From Magicicada septendecula (taxonomy: Eukaryota > Arthropoda > Insecta > Hemiptera > Cicadidae): 64,000 nt of DNA. The translations under genes and the position numbers were made by a program. Where the stretch lies: assembly GCA_034769895.1 (NCBI GenBank), contig JAWRYS010001473.1, positions 58,523-122,522 on the forward strand. Reading direction: 5' to 3'. The notes beneath the pieces are model-generated. The model saw only the letters and a program-made list of their open reading frames with translations, had not been told where the DNA came from and did not search any database. Positions 40,354-51,579 of the stretch are shown piece after piece (positions within the stretch are counted from its first letter, which is position 1; every line of letters starts with the position of its first letter).

Positions 40354-42230
40354 TACTAAAAAATACAAGTGCAAAATAAGTAAAACATCCTATGTTCAAA
40401 GGGATAATTAGTAAGATAAAATAAATGATGTTATAATGTTAGTCAACAAAATAATTAAGAATAAACTAAATCTAAACCAGATTAGCATAGTAACTGTTAA
40501 AAGATGTGTTCAGTTAAGTTTATGAGAAGGAATATGGCTGAAAAAAGTATACAGACCATAAACCTAAATTTTGTGTTACGTTTTATAAGTAATAGTAAAT
40601 AATAGATAAGTTATAAAAAATGGCAATATAGATAAGTAAAGAGATAAATTCTTACAAACCTAATAATACAGAAAAAGAAATTAGAGAATAATAGACAGGC
40701 CATGATTTTGTAAAGTAATGAGAACATACAATTATTATAAAACAACCCAAATCCATTCCAAAAGTAAACGAGTCATTTGTGACACAAAGCAATACATGTG
40801 TAAATATAAAATAATCTTTAATTTGTATAAAATAAGAAAATATAGCCAATGACTACTTAGGCCTATAAAATGCCTAACTGTATAAATCCAAAATCAACAA
40901 ATTTTAAGAAATTAACTATTGTATTAGAAAATCCAGGGCAAGTAACTAATTAAGTACAATTAGTGAATCATATTAAGATGTAAAAGTTAAATTAAGAACA
41001 TAAAATAAGAAAGAAATGTAATTACATAATATTAACATTATTGTCAAAACTTTAATACATAAACAAACCCAGCTTTGTGGGATGTCAAAATGATCTTTGA
41101 AAGAAAATATAAACAGTTGTGATAATATCTCATACATAGATAAGAAGACAGAAGAATAATAGTAATTAGAAGATATTTAGTCATTTTGAATTAAAATTCA
41201 AATATTATAACAATGGGCTTAAAATATGAACAGCCAATGAGAGACAGACAGTTGCCATAACAACCAAACGTTATTTATTAGAATTCCATTAGAAAACAGT
41301 TAGTTCATTATTGATGCTCATGACCTATAGACGCCAAACCGTAATCAACTCAATTTTAATGTAAAACAGTAAAAAAGCAATCAAAATTTATAACATGAAG
41401 AAGCAAGAAGTCTGATGAGGAACTAGTCCATTCAACCGAGGCCACAGACCAGATTATTAAATTCCAAATTAATTATTTAGACGAGCATATCCGGAAAAGA
41501 CGCCAGGCATAATTAAATTCATAAATGATGGAAGATTGATGACCAAAGGGACACAACCTATTTCGAACTGAGTAACTCTTCACACTAATTCAACAGATTT
41601 GATAAGTATTGCTGAATTACCCGAATTTATGGAATAAATTCTTATTAACTTTTTTTCATAACACAATTAACTCTCACTACGAACTGATAATCAAATTTCT
41701 TTCAAGGATTAATTTCATAAAAAACTAAACTTGTATGAAACCAGAAAATAACCTGGGTAAAAATTACGAACTTTTAACACACACTTTTTAACATTTCAAG
41801 AACAACTTGTAATTAAAACTAATAGTGTATAAGTACCAGCAATGTAAGGTAGTGTACTCTATTATAATCATATTAATATTTTTTTGTAACCAAAAGAACT
41901 CAGATTTATTGAACGAAAGAAAAATAAACATTTGTCGACGCCATGTCGGAATACAATCGTTCTGAATCAGCTTTGAAGAACAGATAATTACAAGTTAATA
42001 AACTAGTACAGAGTGGTAACCACCGTTCTTTATTTCATAGTAGATTGCATTATATGATTTGTGTACTTTAGCGACGAGTGAAACTGACGGCAAGCGCTAG
42101 ACGTCGGCAACTCGGCGAACTACCAGCGAGATTAATAAGCCCGCCAATTGCGTGGGTAATTCAAATCAACCATACCGTTCAGAATGAACGCTCGATAGTC
42201 ATATTTTTTAATTTTTTTCAGTATAAACAT
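40354..42230. other. AT-rich stretch upstream of Gypsy-E
   Basis: No coding content. It probably includes the 5' LTR of Gypsy-E, since a PBS-like TGGCGCC follows at 42234, but without a second LTR in view its start cannot be set. Confidence 0.4.
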
Positions 42231-42486
42231 TTTTGGCGCCACCCGGGAATTACAATCACATATTAAAAGACAGGTAAGGTTCACACTCGCGAGTACTGGT
42301 AATTCATGAGATCGCGACGGATATTGTCAGCGTAACAAAAAGTAAGTAAATGTAAAGTAATGACCACAATGAGTGAGGCGAACACACAAAACCCATTTTT
42401 ACAGAGTACATACAGAGCTAGTCGTTACAAATTGGCAACCAACTAGTGTGGCTAGAATTAATGACTAGCGGCGGTTACGAGAAATT

Positions 42487-44550
42487 ATGAAACACTCCAT
42501 GATCACCAGGGGAAAATCTAAGAAGAGGACTGAGGATACCGACGAAGAAGAAATGGAAATGATAGAAGAAATAATCGAAGAGGATGCCCAAGGGGACCAA
42601 CCAGAAAACCCAATTCAAGACAGGGAAAGGGAACAACAAGCAGGAGATACAATCGAAAATCCACCGGACAAAGCTACACCAACCGAAGAGGCGAAATTGG
42701 ATAGCATGATGAGGATGATGATGGAGCAATTCGGACAAATTAAGGAACAAAGAAAGGAAGACCTGAACGAAAAATTGGACAGAAATAAGGAAGAAACAAA
42801 TGACAATTTTAAGAAACAAGAGGAGAAAATAAATGAAAAATTGGACAGTAACAGTGAAGAATTAAAGAAACAACTCAAGGAGGACATAGAACTTCTGAAT
42901 AATAAGATGGAAAGCAACCATGAAGCCTTGAAGAGAAACTAAGAGATCTTAGAAGAGAAGAGTGAGGAGTTAAAGAAACAGATCAAGAAAGACCTGGAAA
43001 TACTGAATAATAAGATCGAGAATAATAGTGAAACACTCCAACGACGATTGAAGGAAGATAGCGAGAAGACCAAAGATGAGTTAAGACAACAGTTGGTAGA
43101 ATGTCGGGAAGAAATCAAACAAACCATCACCGAGACGAATGAAGCAATAGTACAAGCCTGTGAGGAGTTAATAAATAAAATAAGCGACACCGAGGAGGAA
43201 GGACAAAATAGAATTGAGGAACTTCAAAAAATAACTACACTAGAATGCACAAGAAATAAACAGGAGGTGCTCAAAAAGCTTGAAGAAAAACATAAGGAAT
43301 TACAAACTGATGTAAGTGAGAGGGTGGAAAGGGTATATACCAACCTTAACCAAGTAGACGGGCAGATCAAAGAAAACAAGGAGAAGATGCAGGGAATTAA
43401 CCAACGGGAAAAACAAATGCAAGAAGAGCTAGACGCACTTAGAGAAAAACATTGCAACAACACCCACATCATAACCAGCGAGAACCGGGAGCTAATAAAC
43501 TTCCGCAGCTACCGGTGCAACCCTATGGAATTCCTCAAAAGAGTTGAGGAAATGATAGAAAAGAACCGGGAAACTCGATGGACAACGGTGCGCAGCCTGA
43601 TTGACGAGATGTTCCGGGACACCCACGACAATTGGTGGACGGCCACCAGACCAGAGATAAACAGCACCCAGGAATTCAAAGCGCAGTTCCGCGATAAATA
43701 TTGGTCGGAGTCAACCCAGAACATGGTAAGGAATGATATAAGCAACGGGAGGTATGAACCACAAGCAGGACACATCCTAACTTTGTACTTTCTAGGTAAA
43801 GTGTGCTTAGCCAGAAATTTGGAACCAAGGATACCGGAGGAGTCATTGGTAATACAGTTGGGATACCATTATGAGGATGCGGTTCAAAAAGCCAGAAGAC
43901 AGGGCCAAATAAAAACAATTCAAGGCATGGCAAGCTTATTAGAGGATCACGAGAATGATGGCCAATATAAACGTAATAGAATGGTCAACATGAGATACAA
44001 CCGACGGAGTGAGAACCAGAACACACAGAACTACAACCCATCATATAACAACCCCCAAAATAACAACCAGAATAACACAAACCGGAATGTTAATGGCAAT
44101 CAGTACCGGGGAAACCACCCAACATACAATCAGAGTAATCCACCATATTACGGAAACAACCCGAATAACAATTCCACCAACAACAATTACTGGGGAACGG
44201 GACAAAACCAACGTCCTAGCGGCCACCCCAATAACAGTAATTACCACGGTAATAACTATAACCCGAATTACCAGTACAACAGGGGAAACGGGAATAACCG
44301 AAACAGTTATAATCAGGGGCAGGTCAACTTTATCAACAGGAGGAGTCAGCCAAACCAGAGGAGGTACTGCCCGAATACACCAGCAAACTCCTGGTATAAT
44401 GCATCAACCTCAAACCAGGATCAATTTCAAGGAAATAGGACAACTGAAGCGTCAGGAAACAACCTGAGTATTAGACCAGAGCCCGTAAGTGAACCAACGA
44501 CGAACCAGTCAGACAATTGGGCCAACACCGTACAACAAGATTTAAACTAA
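42487..44550 (+). pseudogene. Gypsy-E Gag with duplicated coiled coil and Asn-rich tail
   Basis: One frame of 688 codons broken by a single TAA at 42940-42942. The N-terminus is acidic. It continues as a long coiled coil in which an about 36-residue unit (SEELKKQ[LI]K[EK]D, LNNK[MI]E) appears twice, at about residues 118-150 and 158-190. A capsid-like region follows: FRSYRCNPMEFLKRVEE, WTTVRSLIDEMF, FKAQFRDKYWSESTQNMVR and RIPEESLVIQLGYHYEDAV. The tail from about 43990 is very Asn/Gln-rich with basic residues and has no CCHC knuckle, so RNA binding would rest on the Arg/Asn-rich tail. Gag forms the particle; here the stop would truncate it to 151 residues. Confidence 0.82.
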
Positions 44551-44678
44551 CAAGGTCAGTGAGAACCAAAGAACGCCCTTCACATGACCAATCACTTGGG
44601 TTACTAAGACAAATGACGCGACGAAACCATCATAAAATTATAACTATTGTCTCCAATAATTATCTAAAAAACATATGA

Positions 44679-45985
44679 GAAGAACTCCTGGAAGAAGAGG
44701 ACAACCAGCTGCCAAGAATTAACCATGAAATAGTACACATACAGGCTACAATAAATGGATCACTAACCATCATCAGGATTTACACAGGGTCAAACATCTC
44801 CCTAGTGAACCAGACCGAGCTAGAACGGATCCAAGCTAACTGCAAACTACCAATACCCACATTGCTGATTAATAACATCATCATAATAGGAGCAACAGGA
44901 AAACAAAACAAAACTGTAAGAAAGCAAGTCTCACTGGAATTAAACAGCCAGAACTTGACTATACCAATTGTTTTCCGGGTAGCGAGTGGACTACCATTCA
45001 ATATGCTCATAGGGTGCGACGTGTTACGACAACACTCAGCCATAATAAACCTACAACAGGGGATAGTGTTTTTAACATCTGAAAGAGGAATATGGTCAGC
45101 AAAAATAATGAACTGCAACCCTACACCGACATCATTGAATCAAGACCCAGTCTTAAAGAGTTATTATTGCAGAAACCATGAACCATCCATGATTATAAAT
45201 GATGAAGAGGATAATAGTGAATTGTGGGAGAAGAAACTCGAGGAGATAAGAATATTTCAAAGAAACAGGCCAAACCAGGAAATAAGCACAAAACAAGTCG
45301 AAAATTTAATAAAAATATATAAAAAATACCAACATGTTTTCTCCAACACTTCAGGCAAGGTCAAGGGATATCAATGTAAAATCAATTTCCAGGAACCAGT
45401 GGACTTTCATAGAAAATCTTACCCTATTGCATACTCCCTTAAAAACGAAGTCAGAGTGGAGATTAATAGAATGATGGAGGAGGACATCATTGAGTATAGC
45501 CAATCTCCATACACAAGTCCTATCATAGCTATACCCAAAAAGAGTGGTAAAGTCAGGATCTGTTTAGACGCCCGAGAAATAAATAAAATGATCATTAATG
45601 ACCGAACTTCGCCTGGGGAAATTGAAGAAATTTTGAAAAAATTCTACTGAATAAAATACATCAGTACATGGGATACCATATGTGGGTACTGCAGGTGGAG
45701 ATGCACCCACACAGTAGACAGTATATGGCTTTCATTTTCGACAGGAGGAATTATTAGTTTAAGAGGTTACCTTTTAGCCTCATCAACTCTGCCGCAGTGT
45801 TTGTAAAGTGCATGGACACAATTTACAACTATATATGTGGATGACCTACTGATAACATCATCGGACTGGGACGAACACTGTGCACGAATAGAACAAGTAC
45901 TGAATAAACTGTCCAACAACAATGTAACTCTGAAGCTATATAAATCCAAGTTCATAGCGGAAGAAGTAAAATTCCTGTACTGGAT
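44679..45985 (+). pseudogene. Gypsy-E protease and reverse transcriptase, truncated
   Basis: Frame open from 44679 to 45650. The protease has YTGSNISLVN where DTG is required, so the catalytic Asp codon reads TAC; PFNMLIGCDVL is the second half. RT follows: MMEEDIIEYSQSPYTSPIIA, IPKKSGKVRICLDAREINK. After a stop at 45648, homology continues in other frames (ISTWDTICGYWQVEMHPHS, RQYMAFIFD) to the catalytic YVDDLLITSSDWDEH (about 45834) and [13 protein letters not shown], where the minisatellite begins. The gene is dead: changed protease Asp, stops and loss of the 3' half. Confidence 0.85.
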
Positions 45986-46323
45986 TATTCCAAGCAACAT
46001 CAATATATTTTGTGTTACATATTAATCACAGCAGTCACACATCTGCATAGTTTACATATACGTTTATCACAAAATGAAACTCTTCTTTTCTTCAACACAA
46101 TTCTTCCGTTTGACATAGACACTATTTATGTACTGGATTATTCCAAGCAACATCAATATTTTGTGTTACATATTAATCACAGTAGTCACACGTCTGCATA
46201 GTTTACATATACGTTTATTACAAAATGAAACTCTTCTTTCCTTCAACACGATTCTTCCGTTTGCCATAGACACTATTCATGTACTGGATTATTCCAAGCA
46301 ACATCAATATTTTGTGTTACATA

Positions 46324-47614
46324 CATAGGCTGCCTTTTAAGTCTTTACAAACGACCACTAGATGGCGCTAGTGAGATGTGACATTATCATTGTTGAAAAA
46401 TTTGTCATATGTTATTTGTAAAACAATTGCAGCTCAGATATTGGCCGAGTAGTTTGTTTACAGTGAGCGTTTAAAACAAAAGTGTTTGTGAAAAAATGGA
46501 AATTTCATGTGAAGGTTTTCGTTGGATGATTTTTTACAATTTTAATAAAGGCCTAACTCAACAACAATGCCTCAAATCGCTTCGTACAAGTTTTGGTAAT
46601 CAATCACCATAAGAAAAGACTGTTTACAATTGGTTTGCGGAATTTCGCCATGGTCGTGCTTCAGTCAGCGATGAATTTCGTGAATGTCGACCTAAATTGG
46701 TTGTTGTTCCCAAAAACATCGATGCTGTGCACAACATGATTAAAGAAGATCAGCATGTGACTTACCGTGAGATAGAGGCATCCTTAGGCATATCGAAGAC
46801 TGCAGTACATTCGATTTTACATGATCATTTAGCTGTTAAAAAGATCTTTTCCCGATGGATTCCGCATAATTTGACCGAAACTCAAAAACAGGCTCGTGTC
46901 AATTGGTGTAAGGAAATGATCCAAAAATTTAACCGAGGAAATGCAAAATCCGTATACAACATCGTAACAGGAGACGAAACTTGGATATATTCGTACAAGC
47001 CGGAAACTAAGCAACAATCAACTTTTTGGGTGTTCCAAGATGAACCGAAGCCAACAAAAGTGGTTCGTTCACGAAGCACTTCCAAGAAAATGATCTCTTG
47101 TTTCTTTGCTTACACTGGACATGTCGCGACCATTGCTTCAGAGGATCAAAGAACAGTTAATGCTGAATGGTATACAACAATTTGTTTGCCACAAGTCATC
47201 GATGAAATCAGGAAACACAACCGAAAACGTCGCATCATTCTTCATCACGACAATGCCAGCTCTCACACAGTACGTCAAACAATTGATTATTTGAAGGAGG
47301 AAAACATCGAATTAATCTCTCATTGCCCGTATTCACCTGATTTATCGCCAAACGACTTCTTTTTGTTCCTGAATGTCAAACAAAAAATGCGTGGACAGCG
47401 ATTTTAATCACCTCAAGAAGCTGTTGAATCCTTCCAAAACCATATTTCTGAGGTACCAATGTCAGAGTAGAAAAAATGTTTCGAGACTTGGTTCGAACGC
47501 ATGCAAAAGTGTGTAAATCTCAAAGGCGAATATTTTGAGAAACAATAAAATGATTTGTATCAACAAATGTTTTTTCTTTCATTGTCTTTGTAAAAACTTA
47601 AAAGGTAGCCCTCG
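46324..47614 (+). mobile_element. Mariner transposon
   Basis: 1291 bp with terminal repeats GGCTGCCTTTTAAGTCTTTA (left) and GGCTACCTTTTAAGTTTTTA (right, reversed), and TA duplicated at 46322-46323 and 47615-47616. Removal restores a normal minisatellite unit, so it came after the array formed. Confidence 0.92.
46496..47548 (+). pseudogene. Mariner transposase with three in-frame stops
   Basis: A single frame of about 350 codons, the usual mariner length, beginning MEISCEGFRWMIFYNFNKG. Stops lie near 46610 (in FGNQSP*EKTVYNWF), at 47405 and near 47470. Helix-turn-helix YREIEASLGISKTAVHSILH, then RWIPHNLTETQK. Catalytic triad: GDETWIYSYKPETK, HHDNASSHTVRQTIDYL and YSPDLSPNDFFLF, with exactly 34 residues between the second and third Asp (DD34D). 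All three Asp are kept, so inactivation is by the stops only. The enzyme cuts and pastes the element at TA. Confidence 0.92.
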
Positions 47615-47908
47615 TATTAATCACAGTAGTCACACATCTGCATAGTTTACATATACGTTTATCACAAAATGATACTCTTCTTTCCTTCAGCACGATTCTT
47701 CCGTTTGCCATAGACACTATTCATGTACTGGATTATTCCAAGCAACATCAATATTTTGTGTTACATATTAATCACAGTAGTCACACATCTGCATAGTTTA
47801 TATATACGTTTATCACAAAATGAAAGTCTTCTTTACTTCATTTATATTCAACACGATTCTTCCGTTTTTCTGGTTTGTGCATGTTGTATCGGTCACCGTT
47901 TGTTTCAG

Positions 47909-48064
47909 CTCAAGTGCCTTCACTGTGGTAAACTCTTCATGAAGAACTTTGATCTGCAGCAGCACGTGCGCAGCCATACAGGGGAGAGACCGTACCAGTG
48001 TATAGTATGCGGTCGTGCGTTTTCACAGAAGTCAAACGTTAAAAAACACATGTCCACTCATAAG
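47909..48064 (+). CDS. Host zinc-finger gene, exon 4: two C2H2 fingers
   Basis: 156 bp between TTTGTTTCAG and GTATGT, phase 0 at both ends. Finger 1: [20 protein letters not shown], then H. The linker is TGERPYQ. Finger 2: [20 protein letters not shown], then H. Both have Cys-x2-Cys-x12-His-x3-His and the Krüppel-type TGERP linker, so the product is a nuclear DNA-binding factor. The tight splice sites and intact fingers, in the middle of decayed mobile DNA, mark this as a selected host exon. The KKHMSTHK to VWP junction with the next exon resembles insect ZNF236-like proteins as I recall them, but that is not checked. Confidence 0.9.
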
Positions 48065-48407
48065 GTATGTGTGCATAACATGCTCCAGTACCAAGTCGGT
48101 AGTGATATGATGTCTGGTGTTTCAGACATTACAAATGTCCATAACTAGTGGAAAATTTGTGACTGCATTTGTTTTCATTTTAACTTCAATTATGTATATT
48201 TTTTAAATATAGAAACTTTATATTTTTAGGGACCTTAGAAACCTTAGGAACTCAGTATTTTTAAATGTTTGGAGGAAACACTTTTATAATTTAAATTTTT
48301 TACTTAAGGCAACATCTGTAATATAATGTGCATTAAATATTTGTATAGGTTTGGTAAAAACAAAACTAATTATTAAGTAGATAATCTAGGTATGATTGTG
48401 TGTGTAG

Positions 48408-48470
48408 GTGTGGCCCAAGAAGTTACGTACATTGCGCTGTGAAGCAGGCCAGACGCCTAAAGAAGACGAG
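48408..48470 (+). CDS. Host zinc-finger gene, exon 5
   Basis: 63 bp between TGTGTGTAG and GTAATT, phase 0 at both ends: VWPKKLRTLRCEAGQTPKED then E. It follows the finger exon by 343 bp in the same phase and is basic then acidic. It has no domain of its own. The donor is weaker than the others, so the exon could also read through to a stop in the intron. Further exons downstream are likely but I could not identify them with confidence. Confidence 0.62.
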
Positions 48471-49457
48471 GTAATTTTTACTGTAGTGCTAATTGTTTGT
48501 AATAACACTAATAATTGTTTGTCCAGTAATACTAATTGCAACGCAAAACACACTTTTACATAGTCTAATGGATACCACAGGTTTAATTTTCAGCGTTGGC
48601 TCTTATAAGAGCTGTTGCTCTCTCTCTGACCCACGTGTTTCTCATTTTCTGTTATTGCTATGATGCACATTTCTGTATAAATTACATGTGCGTAATAAAA
48701 TTTTATCGTCTTCATAAACAAATATTTTATACATTTTTATTCACATATACAAGTCAGAGCACCGTTTCAATCAACCAGCGACTGCTGCCCTAACATAATG
48801 TATATGGGTAGTTAATTTTTACCACGTTTTGTTTACAACAAATTTTCTTTATCATGAACACATTTTAATAGCTAAAGCACAATAAATACAATTTTTATTG
48901 ATTTTTTTTATCTCTGTAATTAATTAATGCTGTCGGTGTGTGTGTGTATGTATTAAAATTTTTGGTCTGTGAGGAAGTTTTTCATTTCTTGATACATATA
49001 AGAAAGAAAGTTGTAGTAAATAGCCTATAGTTATTGTTAATGCAGATTCTAATTGTCTATTTAAGGTGATTTGGGCTGTACAATTATTTGTGATGTTTAT
49101 ACCTGTCGCTTCTGGAGACTAGTGGAGCCATTGGCACTACGTTTTTTATCAACTTACTTCATGTTATCTCAATTTGTTTATGTTTGTTTTCTCAGTTTGT
49201 TTATGGACTTTTCCATTAATATTAAAAAAAATTTGTTTATACAAATTTCATTTCCAGTATTAAACAGACAACTGTAGCGTACGAAATGTGTGAGACAGCA
49301 CTCGACAGGGACAGCCGGTCTATTGAAGACAAACACACACGTTCTTAGAAAGTTAAACATACTACTGTTTAATCACATACCTTACTAATGAGGCTGTGGG
49401 GGAAGAAGCCATTGACCACATAAGACACACCCTTACTGCCAGTAAGGTTTAGTAACA
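48471..49457. other. Intronic or intergenic AT-rich stretch
   Basis: No domain seen. A short (GT)n lies at about 48937-48948. A possible terminal exon at 49259-49350 has a fair acceptor (TTTCATTTCCAG), but its phase does not fit the preceding exon. Confidence 0.35.
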
Positions 49458-49473
49458 TTTACTCTTGGATGTT

Positions 49474-49985
49474 TGTTGTTGATGTTGTTTCCAATGGCTC
49501 AAATTGGCTCACCCCATTTTCGAACTAGCTTCCCAATAAAGACCAGGTAAGTCTTTTCTCTTTTGTCTTTCTTTATCCCAGTTTTTCACAGACCAGGAGG
49601 TGGTCCTTGTCCATTTTGCTTCCAGTGCATTCACAAAGAGTGCACATCCCAGAAGGGAGGATGTTGATCCTGTTGAGGTGCCCTGCTAAGGAGTCGTGTC
49701 CTGTGTGGCCATGCGAAAATTGGCATCCGATAATCTTCTTGGAAGTTCTTTGTTCCCAGGGTAGAGGCTAGATATATTTTCATATAGTTTGCCTTTCAAG
49801 TCTTCTTTGGTTCTGTGATGGAAGGAAGTTCGGCAATGCTTTTTAAGTTGTTTAATCCTTCTGACTATTGTACTAAGCCTAGAAGGTTTCTGTTTTATAG
49901 AGGTACCCTTTTTAGCCAACTCGTCTGCTGCTTCGTTTCCCTTCAGTCCTCTGTGTGACGGCATCCACTGTATTACTATTTGCAA
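49474..49985 (-). pseudogene. Jockey/I-type LINE fragment: RNase H end
   Basis: Minus strand: IQWMPSHRGLKGNEAADELA, KKGTSIKQK, the RNase H end of non-LTR elements (His and Asp of GNExAD kept). PRRLSDANFRMATQDTT follows, and after a shift the Cys-rich tail (MCTLCE-like). It is truncated at both ends, and 16-bp direct repeats flank it (49458-49473 and 50003-50018). Confidence 0.8.
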
Positions 49986-50129
49986 ATATTTTTAACTCTG
50001 AATTTACTCTTGGATGTTGTTTGGGGGACAAAGTTGGTTGTGTCTGCAGCATACTTTAAGCTGTACATGTCCCCTGGGTAGTGCTAAATGATCAGCAGCG
50101 TTGGCTAATAAGCTTCACAAAGATAGAAA

Positions 50130-50478
50130 GCCAAACACAAAATGAAGCAAAGAAATGAACAAAGAAAAAACAAAACTGCTCTTTTTAGGGCAAACACTGA
50201 CAAGCTTCAAAATCTAAAAGCAAAAAGAGCTAATTTTAAGAACCTAATATTTAATACTTTACATTGGAACGCAGGTGGATTATCCCAAGCAAAGAAGAAT
50301 AACATCACTACAGCTCACCAAACATGACACTGACGTCTTCTTTATAACAGAGGCAAATATCACTGAAGAAAATAAGAACTACTTTGTATTTAAAAATTAC
50401 AAAATGATCTACCTGTTTAAATCAAGACAGATAGCAAGTGGAATCCTGATAGGAGTGAAGGACAGCCTGGTCTCTGAA
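50130..50478 (+). pseudogene. Jockey/I-type LINE fragment: endonuclease start
   Basis: + strand: FNTLHWNAGGLSQAKK, the N-terminal motif of the AP-type endonuclease, then after a shift LTKHDTDVFFITEANITEE and KSRQIASGILIGVKDSLV. The Asn and Glu of the nuclease active site (WNAGG, EANI) are present. It ends at a third copy of the 16-bp repeat (50479-50494). Opposite strand to the RNase H fragment. Confidence 0.78.
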
Positions 50479-50858
50479 TTTACTCTTGGATGTTGTTTTT
50501 GCCATTCTGTTCCATTGATTACAGTTAGTGGTGACCTGTTTTTTCATTTATATGTTTGTTTCGTGGTAATTTATTAGTGTCTGAATTTTTGTGTCATATT
50601 TCTACAGTGTAGTGTAATAAAGTATCCGGTGCGTTGATTAGTTTATATGCCGCTTAGTTTATAATTTCAGAAATGGAATCAAGTGTAAGAAAAGGAGACA
50701 GGGAGAAAGGCAGACATTGGAGAAGAGAAAAACAAACATTTTATATCCATGTTCTATAAGGAAATGGAAGTATGGTCATGGGGAAAAAATCGTGTTCAAG
50801 ATAAGGGCTGATTCTGGTTGTACTACCCTCAAAACATGAAGAAAAGTCATTTTTCGAA

Positions 50859-50865
<7 letters not shown>

Positions 50866-50927
<62 letters not shown>
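50866..50927. repeat. (GT)n microsatellite
   Basis: About 31 uninterrupted GT units. Confidence 0.97.
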
Positions 50928-51255
50928 ATTTTTTCTATGGCAAACGATAACAGCTGCAAATTCAAACAAAATCAAATAATTTTTGCATACAGCCCTGAAT
51001 TGTAGAGTACTCAAGGCCTATTGTTTTCTATGAAGATCGGTTACGGGAAAGGGGTAGTTTACCTGCAACGTTTTATGTTTTAACAAGGGTAATTTTTTCT
51101 GTGAAGAACGATAACTGCCGCATATTCAAACAGAATCAAATAATTTTTTACATACATCCCTGAATTGTAGAGAACTCAAGGCCTTTTGATTTTGGTGAAG
51201 ATCTGTTAAGGGGAAGGAGTAGTTTATCTGCAACCTTTTACGTTTTAACAAGAGT
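50928..51255. repeat. Two-copy tandem repeat of about 164 bp
   Basis: 50928-51091 and 51092-51255 share TTTTTTCT[AG]TG, CAAATAATTTTT, CCTGAATTGTAGAG, CTCAAGGCCT and GTTTTAACAAG in the same order, with roughly 15-20% divergence. Directly adjacent to the (GT)n tract. No coding. Confidence 0.8.
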
Positions 51256-51472
51256 AAAGTACTTGAAAATTCATTTAAACTTTTTCAAACAATGGTAATT
51301 GTTAAAAATAAAATACTTTTGTTGCCAGGCAATAAAATTATAATTTTTTCATTTTAATTTAAATCATGTATGAGAGAAAATATATCGTTCGTGGCAGGCA
51401 AGCATATCTCAATTATGTAATGTTTACGTTTCCATTTTATTATTATGATTACCACAATAAAGAGGCAGGCAA

Positions 51473-51474
<2 letters not shown>

Positions 51475-51531
<57 letters not shown>
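51475..51531. repeat. (AC)n microsatellite
   Basis: About 28 uninterrupted AC units. Reading frames through it on both strands are artefacts. Confidence 0.97.
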
Positions 51532-51534
<3 letters not shown>

Positions 51535-51579
51535 TCACGTTATTTCTGGCTTCACTCATGTTTATTTTCTTACATTTGC

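Larger units (their letters stand above)
42231..46000 (+). mobile_element. Gypsy-E, truncated Ty3/gypsy element
   Basis: PBS-like TGGCGCCACCCGGGAA at 42234, gag 42487-44550, then protease-RT coding from 44679 to about 45985. There is no RNase H, integrase or 3' LTR: RT sequence passes directly into a minisatellite at 45978. It sits in the host gene intron on the same strand. Confidence 0.82.
45978..47873 (+). repeat. 151-bp minisatellite, four units, split by a mariner
   Basis: Units begin TACTGGATTATTCCAAGCAA at 45978, 46131, 46282 and 47726. Unit lengths are 153, 151, 151 (42 bp plus 109 bp on either side of the mariner) and about 148. The first ~35 bp of each unit equal the Gypsy-E RT codons for YWIIPSNIN, so the array seems to have grown from the element's broken edge. 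Confidence 0.88.

Noticed and set aside
49259..49350. Possible terminal exon (IKQTTVAYEMCETALDRDS then a stop) with acceptor TTTCATTTCCAG
   Set aside because: Reading phase does not follow the phase-0 exon 5; kept only as a possibility.
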